Positions 1-11,385 of a DNA stretch of 64,000 nucleotides are shown piece after piece. The position numbers and the translations under genes are program-made. Below the pieces are notes generated by a model. That model made no database searches. It was not told the DNA's origin and saw only the letters and a list, made by a program, of their open reading frames with translations. The stretch is taken from contig NW_017264193.1 in NCBI RefSeq assembly GCF_001619985.1, forward strand, positions 749,726 through 813,725, written 5' to 3'. Numbering within the stretch: the first letter of the stretch is position 1; every line of letters begins with the position of its first letter. This stretch comes from Xylona heveae TC161. Lineage: Eukaryota > Ascomycota > Xylonomycetes > Xylonales > Xylonaceae.

Positions 1-1107
1 CTCTTGCTCGGAAATGGAAATGTGCTTACGGTAGGCAACGGTGCCATCACGGTAGTAGCCGCAGTTACCGTCGTCGCACGACTTGTCAGACATGATGACA
101 ACCTCAGCGTTGGAGGGAAGGGTGGTATCCTCAAGGACCTGGGGGTGACCAGCACCGCCCTTGCCATCAGAAGAGGCGTAGGAAAGAGAATTGCCAAAGC
201 TCCTAAAAGAATTGGTCAGCACAGCTCTTATGCAATCGCATCAAGAAAGACACTCACGTATCCCAAACTCCAGAAGAGTCGCCGTCAGAACCCTTGGAGC
301 CACCGAAGTGGTTCAAGAAGACCAGGCCGTCGGCAGTTCCAGAAGAGGAGTCGTAATAGGCCTGGCGGTTCCAAGAGCCGCTTCCGCCAGAGCTGCCGGT
401 CGATGATGCGCTGGCGCTGGCGCTGGAAGAGCTGGCGCTGGAAGAAGCAGATGAAGAGGCTGATGAGGAAGCAGAAGCGGAGGAGGGCTGCGCAGCATCA
501 ACACGAACGGAGGGCTCGGCGGAAGAGGTGGGCGAGGCGACCATGTAGTTATTAACCCAGGAAACGACCTTGTTATCGATGGTGGCGGTCACCATCTGTT
601 CACGTTTCTCCTTTTGTGCCTCGTCCTGAATTTGGCGGATCTCCTTGTTGTGCTCATGGAAGTGCTGGTGGCCATGGCGGCGGTGGTGCGCGCTGGTGCC
701 AACGTCTCTCTTCTTGTTGGAGCTTGAGCTAGGAGTGTAGACGGCGAATTGCTTCAGCTGAAGGGGGCCGCGGAAGTGGAAAGAGACCTGTGAAGATGAA
801 ATGTTAGCATACTTGGTTTCCCAGACTGGCTTCTGTCCCAGTTTGGAGTCGGGCTGACCTCTTCATCCAAGGGAGCCATGGCACCGCTGTATTGGTAGTC
901 TTCGGAGGAGCAGCTGCCACTGGAGGAATCCATGTTGGTGACTTTCTTGTAGGATCCAGAACCTCCAACACCCTGGTAGGTGATGGCCTTGACGGCCTCA
1001 CAGTACCAGTTGCCGTTAATATTCTGCCCAGAACCATTGCAGTTGTCGGCGGCAGTGCCAGCGATGGCAGCCGCGATGACTGCACCAGCAGCGAGGAAGT
1101 TGCGCAT
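1..1107 (-). CDS. TOS1: TOS1-like cell-wall glucan-modifying protein, 5' part (runs off left edge)
   Basis: Secreted fungal wall protein of the TOS1 family (DUF2403 then DUF2401, linked in the literature to beta-1,3-glucan). Exons on the minus strand: 1107-859, 788-258 and 202 to beyond base 1. Introns 789-858 (donor GTCAGC, branch GCTAAC, acceptor CACAG) and 203-257 (GTGAGT...TTTTAG). The start at 1107 is followed by a clear signal peptide (MRNFLAAGAVIAAAIAGTAA) and then the Cys-containing glycine-rich DUF2403 segment. Exon 2 holds a His-rich stretch, a Ser/Ala-rich linker of roughly 50 residues (likely O-mannosylated), and the start of the catalytic-like part (WNRQAYYD, LVFLNHFGG). Exon 3 continues with VIMSDKSCDDGNCGYYRDG, typical of the family. 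The C-terminus is outside the window. Family identity is from recognised sequence; enzymatic activity is inferred. Confidence 0.88.
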
Positions 1108-3011
1108 CGTGAGTGATAAGGATGTATGGGTCTTTGTTGATATCAAGATTTCACGGGGTCGAAGAGGTCTTGTTCGACTGGAATGTTGGATCAATCGTAC
1201 TGCACCGCGGAGAGCACAGAAGGTTCGTTGCAGCGACGACTTGTCTTTTGGATTGTCGACGAACGAAGAAGGGATCAAAAGAGCGTCTCAGATCGATCAA
1301 TAAGGAGTGACTGAAGTTGGGGTGAATCAAAGGAAGGTGAAGTTGCGGAGCGCCGAAGATGTTCAAAGGAATGACAGAACGGTGGGACGACAGAGGGTTG
1401 AAAAGGGAAGAAAGGGAGAGGATGGGGTTAAAGGATGTAGCTTAATGCATAGGCGTAGCAGACATGTGGGCGGGAGAGTAAAGAAGGGTTTAGTCTAGGC
1501 GCTGGTCGGCCATATCCAGACTGTACCGTTGTTTCGGTCCGCACGGGGGGGGCTTTTTGCGAGGACGAACGGGGAGAACCAGAGGCAGCTTGGCTCTATT
1601 GGCCGCCAGGGGTCACAATAACATCCTCGCCAATGAGGGTTGTTTGTGTCTCTTTTAGCGTTCAGGGGTAACAACACCATCATTTAGTTTAGTGCCGACC
1701 ACGCAGTACACACCTCGCACCAATTTCCGGCGCAGACAAGGGTGGATCACTCACTCACTCCCTCTCCTCTCCTCTCTCTTTCTGTGGGTTTATATGATCA
1801 GGTTACAACGCGGCCAACTCTCCACATCTTACCGAGTATACTTTCGTACTCTGTAACGTACTTATAGTACTGTAGGACTGTAGAACAGTGTACGATCGTG
1901 TTACTCCTCATGACAACTCAAGCAATCTACTGGTGCTGTAGTGGGCCACCTAGGTCGAATCACAGATGCCAACAACTGCTAATCAGGACAGCCACAAGTT
2001 AACCTTTTTGGCTTTACTCCACATTATCAAACATAACGAATACCCTGTTGCACATCATCCGACGCACATGGGATCGTGGTCCTGGCCGTCATTGGCAGAG
2101 TACAACCACTGGGCCCAGCGTTCCAACGTGGCGCGTACTGTGACGCATCATGTACTTGTAGCTGTGTGCCTGTATAGAAGCGCAGCCTTTTCTTCTCCTC
2201 GGAAAGGAGAATGCTGCGACAAGGAACCCACAGCTCAGACTATAGACACAGCTCTGCTTCCGATAGGAGAAAATAAAAAGTCTTCCACGTAAGAGTAGAA
2301 AAACTATCCAGACTCTGTGTAGCCCACACCTCCATCACGGCGCATTCGCGGTGTGCCAGCGAAGAAAATTCTTCTCGAGGCAAAAAAAAAAAGAAGAGGC
2401 AATGTTCGAATGGGAGGAGCAAGAAGAGAGAGAGAGAGAGATCTGAGTGGGGCCGCTCTGGGCCGCGTTGACAGAATTCTCGTCAAGCAGCCACCAACGG
2501 CCCGACCCAAAGAAAAGAAAATTCAGCGGAAAAAAGAGAAAGCAGAATTTCGCACTGCTTCTCTGTTCTTCCTTTCTTCATGCAACCACTATTTCTTGTT
2601 TTCGTATCAAAATTCTTCAGTACGCCAAAGTCATAAATTTTTGCATTCTTCGTCATCAGTGAAAATGAAAGCGGGCTCTGGTCGACATTCCAACCGTCAA
2701 AAACGCAAAAAAAAAGCCGATACCATGTAAAATGTTCTTTGTTTCCTTGGTTCTTGAGGTTAAGCGAATTCGCGTGTTGCGCTGGACTTGCCACGCAGTT
2801 GAAGTGCTCTATCACTTACCGTTCCGCCAAATTCGATGGAAGCATTGATAAGGTAGGTAGTGATGTGGTAGAAGGAGGGGATCGGTACTTTTCACATCGA
2901 CGATATGACTGGGGAAATGTGGGTATTGTTTCTATGGCGATACCCGAAGTATACCACTTTTTTCTCGTCATGACGCTGTGAGGTACGGATAAGGGAAGCA
3001 CTATTCAGGCA

Positions 3012-3044
3012 GGTACCGTACAGAACCCGAACCATACCGGTACC
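3012..3044. repeat. Short inverted repeat GGTACCG / CGGTACC
   Basis: Perfect 7-bp arms at 3012-3018 and 3038-3044 with a 19-nt spacer. First of four inverted repeats within about 500 bp of gene-free DNA. Confidence 0.5.
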
Positions 3045-3091
3045 TTGCACATAGATTTAGTCGGTGGCTCTTCCCGCTCGGTCCAACTGCC

Positions 3092-3110
3092 AAAAGTCCG
3101 CCGGACTTTT
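3092..3110. repeat. 8-bp hairpin with 3-nt loop followed by a T run
   Basis: Arms AAAAGTCC (3092-3099) and GGACTTTT (3103-3110), loop GCC. The T run continues to 3114. The shape resembles a stem-loop plus T-tract terminator on the plus strand, but no RNA gene was found upstream, so a function is not supported. Confidence 0.55.
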
Positions 3111-3167
3111 TTTTGCAAGCCTTTTTAGATGGTCTTAAGTAATTCCGAGAATCCAATCCCTGTCAAA

Positions 3168-3198
3168 GAAGATTACTTGTTTTCTGAGTGTAATCTTC
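3168..3198. repeat. 9-bp inverted repeat GAAGATTAC / GTAATCTTC
   Basis: Perfect 9-bp arms at 3168-3176 and 3190-3198 with a 13-nt spacer, in gene-free DNA. Confidence 0.55.
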
Positions 3199-3486
3199 GG
3201 TTCCTGTCGATCGTGCACTTACGCGTACAACCAACCTCTTCAACCCACATCCTGTGGCGGTGAGTAAAGCTCTCACTCAGCTCTCCGGCGATGCATCGTC
3301 AGGGAGGGTAACAAGGCGTTTTTGGCTCCTAGCACAGGTGCGACATCGTAGTTGCATAAGCATTTAAGTTCTTTCCTCTTCTGGATATAGCGACCGTAAT
3401 GACTGGATAATTCTGTATTATTGCTAAACTGTACGGAGGTACATGGCGAGATACGGTATTCCAGCGCGGGTCGGAGCGCAGAAGTC

Positions 3487-3518
3487 ATATCGGTTCGGTG
3501 CGGACTACGGTCCGATAT
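3487..3518. repeat. Nested inverted repeats ATATCGG/CCGATAT and CGGAC/GTCCG
   Basis: Outer arms are at 3487-3493 and 3512-3518. An inner 5-bp stem, 3501-3505 with 3510-3514, closes a TACG loop. The two pairings overlap at 3512-3514, so they are alternative folds. Confidence 0.5.
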
Positions 3519-5116
3519 TACTTCTCGGGAGACACCTCCACCAAGAATTATATGCTGTGGGTACAATCCGCATTACTCTATTATCAGCGCACCTCGTGCA
3601 CAGGAGCTCCACGATTACTTGATCCGAAAGAAATGAAAGATGACGAGAAGGGAAAACTTTAGCCTTTCCCGCTGTTCTTTGACGTCGAGCTTCTAAATCC
3701 TGTCTCTACCAAGGTCAGGATTGCCGCCGTCCCTTTCCTTGTCTTCCTATGGACAGGGTCGTCCAATGATCGCATTATGATCGATTTCATCATACCTGAG
3801 ACGAAATACTCCGTATTAGTATAGCTCTGAATCCTAGAGCACGCGCTCGGATCCGTCTTTGGATCAATGTAGGATAGATGTCCGATCTGAAGCGAAATTT
3901 TGACCCTCTGGCATGTACAGAACTCTAATTTCAAGCGGTCCCTACCTTGAACTCGTCTATGGACGGCGAGCCAAATTTGAAAAGTGACCTGTAAGAGGTT
4001 AAGCTGTAAAACAGACGCAGAGACAAGAGGTAACGAGCGGAAATGTCGTCATGATACATGATATCACTGCGATTACCCCAGATGGGTGGAGAGACCCAGC
4101 ATTATACTTCCCGTAACTTACCTTTACGAAAAGCGCGTCAGACTTTCCCGTCTTATACAGCAACACTGCATTAGGCAAAAACACAGCACTGTGCAATGTG
4201 TAGTAAACGAGGCAAATCTCGTGTCTTACTTCTTCTCCTTGCAGGAAAGCGCACGAGCCTGGAAGATGCTAGGGCCATACAGGAAAGTTCACTCACCAAC
4301 TGATTGACTGTCCACAATACACAGTGTGCTGTGTCTATTTTTATTTCGCCTCTTGATACAGGGCTTTTCCTTGCTGCTGCTGCTCCCTCGACAACCTGCT
4401 TGACTGCTTGTCATTAATGAGGGGCCGAGCTGCACGAGGCTAAAAGCACATGTCGGTCTATTTTGTGTGATCACCCCATGCCTGGGTCCTGTTTGGAATA
4501 AGACTAACAAATCACCAGTTTGAGACAGTCTTTGTCTCAGATCATTTATACCCATGAAAACCTTTGTCACACTGCTTGTGTTGGGCCAGAAGAAATTCAA
4601 CCCAGTAAGCAATGTGCATATTTCTTCAAGTGACCAATGTTCAGTTGATCAATTGAGAAAGCAAAATTCTTAATGCCCATTCAATAGAGTAGAATTATAA
4701 AACTTAAATAAAAATGTAGAAAAAGAGGAAGGAAATCCCCTGAGGAGCGGAGAAGGGAAATAATGTTCAAGGACCGGAAATACAATACGCCGAATCTCTA
4801 ACTCCCAGTTTCTCCACACGCAGCCATTTGATCGCATTCGAGAAGATGCTGCCATGCATGTGTTCATGAAGATCATTCATCCAGATGAGTAAAAATCCCA
4901 ATATGTGCTCCCAATCTAACCCCTGAACTTCCTATTCACCATATTTCATGTGTCCAACAAGGTTTATGAAACGACAAGTCCTGAAAGAATAACAGCAGAA
5001 AATGCTATGCGGACAAAAGAACAAGCCGAAGACTCCATGTTCGCCGAGAAAGCGTTTCCATTTTAAATCGACCGTGTCTAGATGAGCTCAATTCCCAACA
5101 ACAATCGATTGAATGA

Positions 5117-6905
5117 TCATCTATTCTTTAATTTAGTCCACCCACTGGTGCCTTTTGCTCTCCCGTCCGCCCGCTCCGCAGCTTGATCTTGGTTAGCACC
5201 TATGATTTGCTTTGGCACCAGTGGATTTGATTGGTTCGAGCCTTGCGTGGCTACAGTTGACGCTTTGGACTGAATCGGGACATCGTGAGTAGCTGAAGTT
5301 TTTGATAGAGGGCGAGCGCCCTTCTCAATGCCGGCAGCCGATGCTGGGATTGCCGCTTTTGCTTCTGCCCCATTACCGCTCTCTAGAGGATTATCTTCCC
5401 ATTCATGCTCATCAAGGACCTCCCACTCAGCACCGGCTAGTTCGCCCAAAAGAGCGGCCTTGACCCGATCGACAATTTTCATCGGGCTTTGTAATTTCCA
5501 AGTGCGCATATACTCCGAGCCCTCTGCACCGTTGAGGAATGAATGGGATGTGCCGTGCGAGTAATGTCCAAGTGAGAGCCTCTTGGAAACGGCTGCAGAA
5601 GGGGTAGTTGAAGGGGCAGCGGCAGCGGACGTCTGCTCTTTTGGCGGTGTTGAAAGGTCTTTGGCGGGTTCTTGCCGGTTGAGAATATCCTTGCTTGAAG
5701 GGCTCCGAGGTAATGCCATTGTTGAGGGCTTAGGGGAAGGTTGAAAGGGAGGGGCAACGAGCAGCTGCCAAAGATTTTTACCTAGAGAGCATATCTCCTC
5801 CCAGGTGTTGGTTCCAGCGTGCAGTCCCTGTGTCCGACATACCCATGCGACGTCCCATGCCAGAAGTGTGGCGCCTTCAATAAATAGCGAGTATCCTTGG
5901 GGATCCTCCTTAGCCAACAAAGGAAGAGGCCGATCAAGGAACAAGGGTCGCGGTCGAGGTAACTGTTTAATTTCACCGGAGCGTGACTCTGGTGGACTTG
6001 AGATGGAGGACTGCGGAAGAGGATAGCCAGGAAACGGGACTTCTCGCGAAGAATAAGAAGAAGTTGGTGAAAAGATCGTCGGCAACGGATAATCACGGTG
6101 AGGAAGAACAATCTCGGCAGGCAGACGGAGGAGTAGGTAATGTGAGGTTAGCACAAGAAGATGCGCAAGGCTGGTCATCGACGTAGTTATCTGAGCTGGT
6201 GTCACTCCTGCATATTGTTTAGCACACTGTCTTAGATCTATCTTGAAACGAGTACCTACCATTCAAGTCTCTCAGATCAACAATACCAACGCCTCCGATG
6301 CTATAGTCCTCCCGAATGACACCATTTTTTCTCCGTCGACGTTGTCGAAGGCCATACAGGTTCGCCGCTTCTCGACAAAGGAACACTCGAGCATCAACGG
6401 TCTTATTATGCAGTGAATCCCATCTATACCCGGTTCGTTTAATGCTTTTCTCGACCGATGCAGCCGCCGCTTCTCGGCGAATACCAATATCATGAGTTAT
6501 AGATGAGATATCAGAGCGACGACGCGCGAGTGCTGCCCTCCGCCTATTGATTTCTGCTCGGCCATTTGAGATCTCTTTCCGCAGAACTTCTGCATGGTCA
6601 GTGAGCTCTTGAACCCGCCCAGTAGACTGCTGTATAGCGGTCTTATTTATCTCGAGGGTCCACCGAGCTGATGCATTGCTCTCTAAACCTTGCTCAACGT
6701 TGTTGACGTCTTTCAAACCGCCCTTGGCGTTCCCTTCCCCAGATTTTCCGGAAACGATATTATCGATTTGATGACCAAGCGCCTCTCTGTGAAGGAGTGT
6801 CCGGGCATGTTCTATGCGAACTTCATAAACTGCAGCGCGTGCGCATGTCGTGCAATAAAAAGGCAATTTTGAGCTTGGGTTCCTTAAACAAATATCACAC
6901 TGCAT
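5117..6905 (-). CDS. ATG14: Atg14-family subunit of the autophagy PI3-kinase complex
   Basis: Probable Atg14, the subunit that directs the Vps34-Vps15-Atg6 lipid kinase to autophagosome formation sites (Pfam ATG14/UVRAG family). Exons 6905-6260 and 6207-5117; intron 6208-6259 (GTAGGT, branch GTGCTAAAC, acceptor TGCAG); 578 residues. The N-terminus has paired CxxC motifs (CDIC at residues 3-6, CTTC around 18-21), as in Atg14. A long charged helical region follows, rich in Arg/Glu, likely coiled coil, at about 90-170. The family core runs across the splice junction: VDLRDLN, then TPAQITTSM, then LPAEIVLPHRDYP. A second conserved block (PLLAKEDPQGYSLFIEGATL) precedes a disordered C-terminal tail. 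The N-terminal cysteines argue for Atg14 over the Vps38/UVRAG branch. It shares a 415-bp divergent promoter region with the next gene. Confidence 0.8.
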
Positions 6906-7320
6906 AGTACAGTGCCAAGTCCGTCCTTATCGGAGATCATGAGATGTATCGATCAGTTCGTCCCCTGTCGTGTCGAAGGTAACGCTATTCCAGTCCATAC
7001 GTGATTTGCCATATAACATGAAAGCGATAATGAATCCTGATCTTGAGTAATATGAATTCGTCTTTTTACTGGAACTTGAATCAGCGAAAGTACAGGCTAC
7101 GATGAGGTAGTGAAGGGGAGCTCCTTAAGGCAGCGTCATGTGCCTGTCAGCTACATTGGGTTTAGTGTACCCTTATCACTCCAGAGAGATAATTGGTCAC
7201 GTGCATTCGTGTTGGACAACGACGACGCGTTGTAGCAAGAACTAGCATGAAGGCTTCTTCCGCATTTTTAGAGGTAATATGGATGGTTTTATATCTATGA
7301 TATGATAAATCTTATTGTCC
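6906..7320. other. Divergent intergenic promoter region
   Basis: 415 bp between the ATG14-like gene (-) and the small coiled-coil gene (+). It probably holds both promoters. I see no named binding site with confidence. Confidence 0.5.
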
Positions 7321-8023
7321 ATGACATCAACAACGCCTCCCACTTCTCCAGGGTCATTGACCCTTCCTTTTCGAGAGGTTACAGACTTGGCTGGGTCGAC
7401 GCGAAAGCGGTCGCATGGTGAAATGGCTAGACCCGAGGAGCAAGTGGAGTACAAACCCACAGATGGTCCGGCGGATGGGTCTAGAAGAGACTTGCAAGAC
7501 AGCTTGTCAGTAGATGGGAATGGTGATCCTCTGACAGACCCTGGGTCAGTTGCTGAAGAAAAGCCTAGCGATCCAATCGGGTCTCATGACTGGGAAGAAC
7601 TTGAAAAGAGATATCACGAGGAGATCAAGAAGTGGGAGGGCAAAGAGCATGAGATACACATACAATTCAACCAACTCATGACTGTGAGAACTGTAAATAT
7701 CCTTTCTGGCAATTTGCGCTGAATGCTTGTTTAGGTTTTCGCAGAATGGGCGCAGACAGTCTCGGTACATGACAATGACCGTTCTTATAAACGGTAAGAC
7801 AAGAGTTTTTACCATTCAACCATTCAGAATATCTAACTGACATATCACAGACTAAAGACGCGTGTTGGATATGTTCAGCGGGCTGAACGGAGTCTGGAAG
7901 AGAAGAGACAGCATTGTAGGCTTTGCACCCGATATGTTACATCTCACCGGCTTACCATCAAATTCAGACATCAAGGTTGTCAAGGCTTTCGAAAACGCAC
8001 TTGCCTTACTCAGTGGCATTTAG
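7321..8023 (+). CDS. Small predicted coiled-coil protein, unidentified
   Basis: Four-exon gene: 7321-7683, 7735-7793, 7851-7915, 7968-8023, giving 180 residues. All introns are short GT-AG with good signals (for example 7794-7850 with branch CTAAC/CTGAC and acceptor CACAG), and all frames close. The N-terminal half is Pro/Ser/Asp-rich and probably disordered. From about residue 85 on it is helical: DWEELEKRYHEEIKKW, then WAQTVSVHDNDRSYKRLKTR, then a charged helix ending in KVVKAFENALALLSGI. The pattern of charged heptads plus the sharp SVHDN segment looks conserved, but I do not recognise a named family. The ATG at 7321 is chosen because the in-frame upstream codon at 7315 is TTG. It is head-to-head with the ATG14-like gene; a shared role is only a guess. 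Confidence 0.72.
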
Positions 8024-8471
8024 ACAGACTTTATATTTGCTTTAAATACCCATGTACTGCCTTTCTGCATACCATATCTATTTCACGCTTCAGGATCACT
8101 TTCAATAATATATGCTCGACGACAGTATGCGCCTGTTTTACGTACTGACTACACTGAAATCCCCAAACGTCGAGATCTTTCCAGTTGATTCATCGTATCA
8201 GCTATTCTTCCAACAGATTGCCACAGTAGCAGTGAATGGTAGCGCGAGAAAACCCCAGGTGCTCATATAGTGAGCTGGCTGAAACAAGCGGAACGCGTAA
8301 TCAAACATAATGATACTATTGAGATGTCAAGTAGCCGTGATCTATCAAACAATCTCCTCAATTGCTAAAAAATGGGAGGAAGAAGAAAACGAAATGTGAG
8401 GTATCTATGTCTGAACAACTAATAAAGTCTATGCACATATAATCAGAAACAATTGCATTTAATGATTAATT
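8024..8471. other. Convergent 3' intergenic region
   Basis: 448 bp between the ends of two convergent genes. It is A/T-rich and holds the presumed 3' ends of both. Nothing else seen. Confidence 0.5.
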
Positions 8472-10320
8472 TCAAGCTGATTCGGAGATAGGCTTCCTTT
8501 TGAACCCCATCATTTGCTGCAACTCAACCCAGAAGCTGACATGCTTCTCGGTAAAAGCTGCTTCGTACGCATCAATCTTTGGTCGCTCCCATACAAGATC
8601 AGCCTCGTGCGGGCGCACAAATTTGGTGCGTTTGACCACCTTCCAGCCAGCGAAAGTAATGACCCCGACGAACACCATTGTATAGTAACTGAAAAATGTT
8701 CCGACATCCCACCAACCAGGAAGGAAAGTCGTGTAGCCATAGGTACAGACGGTGAATATCATTCCCACAAGTCCGATCCACGCACAATATGGCTGAAACC
8801 ATCCAACATAAGGCAGCGTGCGACGATCAATGCCTTGCGCTTTCAGTGCTTGGTAGAAGCATAAATATGTTATGCACATGACGATATAGTCGATAAGTTG
8901 GGCCGCCTCTGTAATATTGGCAAGCCTAAGATGCGTTAGTTTCCCAACCGGATTGTCTGGAGAAGGGAGATCTGACCATGTGATGACTTGCGCTGAGCCG
9001 CTGCTGATTTGAAGAAAGGATAGCAAAGGGAAAAACATCACCACACAAAAACAATAAATTGGAATTCCGTTGTTGGTACACTTTCGAAGGAATTTGGGCG
9101 CTTGACCTTCGAGCGACAGTCCATAGAGAGTGCGTGTGGCGGCATACACATTTGTGTTGCCAGCAGAGAAGATACTGGTCACCATCAGAGCGTTGGTGAG
9201 GTGCGGCAACACACTGATGCGCATGTTGTGCATGGCTATAACATACGGCGATGCCGCAGCTGTACCACCGCCAGAGCCACCGTCTAGTACGCGAACAAGA
9301 GTGGGGTCGTTATAGGGAAGGACTATTCCGACACACAGAGCGCTCAGGATGAAAAAGACACCGAATCGGATATAAACGGTGTTGAAAGCGGCTTTAAGAT
9401 TTCTGCGGGGAAATTTTGTCTCTCCGGCAACCATTGCAACATATTCTGGGCCGACCATGGTGAAAGCCGCCTCCCATAACGCCGCAAGGAATCCCTCGAA
9501 CCTCCCAAGCGATCCTGTTGTTACGTATTCCGCAAAGGCTCCCTAAAGCTGTTAGGGCACAGAGGTCTGAAGGAGATGATTCACTGAAGGAATACTTACT
9601 GGGTGTTTCCAGTAGCGAAATCCGTAGGCATCACGGTCTGGATTACCGCCCACCATGGTGATAAAAGTGAAGCAGAAGACGATCAAGATCAGAACTACTT
9701 TGCCGCCTGATAGCCAGAACTCTGCTTCGCCGTAATATTTGACCGTGAAAACGTTAATTGCGCTTCAAATAGTGTGAGCATTTCTTCTTTGCTTTTAGAT
9801 CGGCCCGTAGCCGCCGTCCAATGACTTGGGAGGAAAATACTTACGCATAAAGAACAATACAGGCGGCACAGACTGCAGCAATCGGAATATCGTCTCTCCA
9901 GAAAGTAAGGACAAGGTTGAGGGCCGAAATCTCCCAAGGGATCAGGACGGCGACATAAAAGAAGAAGTTCCAGCCGGCCATGAAACCAAATGCCTCATCC
10001 ACCCACTTTCCTGCGAATCGGGTAAAAGAGGCGCTGACAGGCATATACACGGCCATTTCAGTCATGCAATTATTTACTGTTGCGAGCAGGCAGCCATAGA
10101 CAATGAAAGCGATGAACAAGCTGGCCGGGCCTCCCTCCATCAGGCCTGATCCAATGCTGACGAAGAGTGCAGTTCCAATGGAACCCCCGATCGCAATCAA
10201 CTGAATCTGCCGATTTGAAAGGTTTCTATGCAGCTCGTCACCATCGTCAACAAACTCAGTAGCCCCAACCTCGGTGGCTGAGACCACTTCCGAGTTGATG
10301 GGCTCCTTTTTCTCAGTCAT
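8472..10320 (-). CDS. YAT-family amino-acid permease
   Basis: Plasma-membrane amino-acid/proton symporter of the fungal YAT family (APC superfamily, Pfam AA_permease), 552 residues. Exons 10320-9845, 9762-9600, 9542-8977, 8925-8472; introns 82, 57 and 51 nt. Family marks in order: charged N-terminus, then LHRNLSNRQIQLIAIGGSIGTALFV (first membrane helix and substrate loop, about residues 30-55), the MTEMAVYMP segment, KYYGEAEFWLSGGK, then AFTMVGPEYVAMVAGE and later hydrophobic helices, with a short charged cytosolic tail. About 12 membrane segments are expected. Substrate cannot be told from sequence. The last intron (8926-8976) is 51 nt, has no in-frame stop, and could be retained without breaking the frame. 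GATAAG sites lie upstream. Confidence 0.92.
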
Positions 10321-11385
10321 TGTCTTCAGAAGGGTATCATCAGACTTGAGTTGAAAAGATTAATGGAGGATCAATGCAAAGCGTATAGAAATAAACAACC
10401 TTCCTTGCTTCTGGTATGAAAAACACCTCACAAATCCTGCATATAGCCTCTATATGAGCTCATGCTCATCTTTAACATTTTGCAAAGGCTATCTCTCAGG
10501 CATATAGCGCCACACGGAGGGCTTTGATCGATGCATGTTGCGTGGAGTCTTATCATGCATGGAAAAGAACATGCCTTTCTAGGATCAATCCCCTGTATAG
10601 TGTCACCCCTTATCGACTTGTCCTCGGTGGGGGAACATGGCTTTTCACCTTTCGTTGGCTATTGTCCCATGACAGTCTTTAACTCAAGTCGCTTATCTAT
10701 TCGTGGGGAAACACATGCCTCTTTCAGTGAGTGGCCGACCAATTGATCTACGCATTTAGGTCTCCCTTTTGCAGCAAAATCGCCGGGACGAGTTCCTTAG
10801 CGCCGGAGAAGACAGAGAAAGCGTTTTCTCTAAGAGACCCTTGTTTCGAGCAGACCCCAGCTTCCCTCCACTGGAAAGCGATATTACAGGATACAACGAC
10901 CTGAAATCAGCGTACTCCGTAGAGAGAGTTGAACATTTCTTTTTCCCAAATCCTTTTCAGCCTTGGATTAATCTCATCGAAGAGTTTCTTTTCAAATATC
11001 AGACCTTTGTGTTTTTCCTTTGACATCTTCCTAGGACAAAGCAGAAAGCGCTACGTTGTGCTTCATTCAAGCTCACATTCTTCCATTGACTGGCCTCTTC
11101 ATTTCACATCTAATTAGAAGCTAATAAACGGACTCAAAATAATATGCAGCATGCTTGAACAACCTTTTCCTTCCAGAATAATTCCAAATTCAAGTTGATA
11201 GACCTCGGACCAAAAGTCTCGATGGCTCGGTTATCACTAGTGGAGCCGACCAACGGACCGCAGGGACCACCCGGCCTGCCTGGCCGCGGAGGAAGCCTCC
11301 ATCCACAATCTCCACACCACAGTAATGGAACGTCCAACTTCAATTGACGAGGAGCTCTCGCGTTAATCACCTAAAGTAGAGCAGC
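10321..11385. other. Divergent intergenic region between permease and ANCHR-like gene
   Basis: 1.07 kb that must hold the permease promoter (toward 10321) and the ANCHR-like gene promoter (toward 11385). GATAAG sites are listed separately. No credible gene inside it. Confidence 0.55.
10609..10697. promoter_or_regulatory. Two candidate GATA-factor (AreA-type) sites
   Basis: CTTATC at 10609-10614 and at 10692-10697, read as GATAAG on the permease strand, about 290 and 375 bp upstream of its start. AreA-type nitrogen regulators bind HGATAR in filamentous fungi and commonly control permeases. Binding here is inferred only from the motif. Confidence 0.35.

Larger units (their letters stand above)
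1108..5116. other. Gene-free interval of 4 kb between TOS1 and ATG14-like gene
   Basis: No ORF here has convincing coding character or splice structure. It contains the TOS1 promoter (a strong C/T tract on the plus strand at about 1749-1784), a GTAC-rich patch near 1850-1895, a GA microsatellite near 2427-2442, and several short inverted repeats between 3012 and 3518 listed separately. I recognised no transposase, reverse transcriptase or terminal repeat pair. Confidence 0.6.

Noticed and set aside
53-555. Arg/Lys-rich plus-strand ORF at the left edge
   Set aside because: Antisense of the Ser/Ala-rich TOS1 linker; the minus-strand model splices cleanly.
4289-4612. Minus-strand ORF of 107 codons in the first gene-free interval
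   Set aside because: I considered a decayed transposase, but no catalytic motif, terminal repeats or target duplication could be found.
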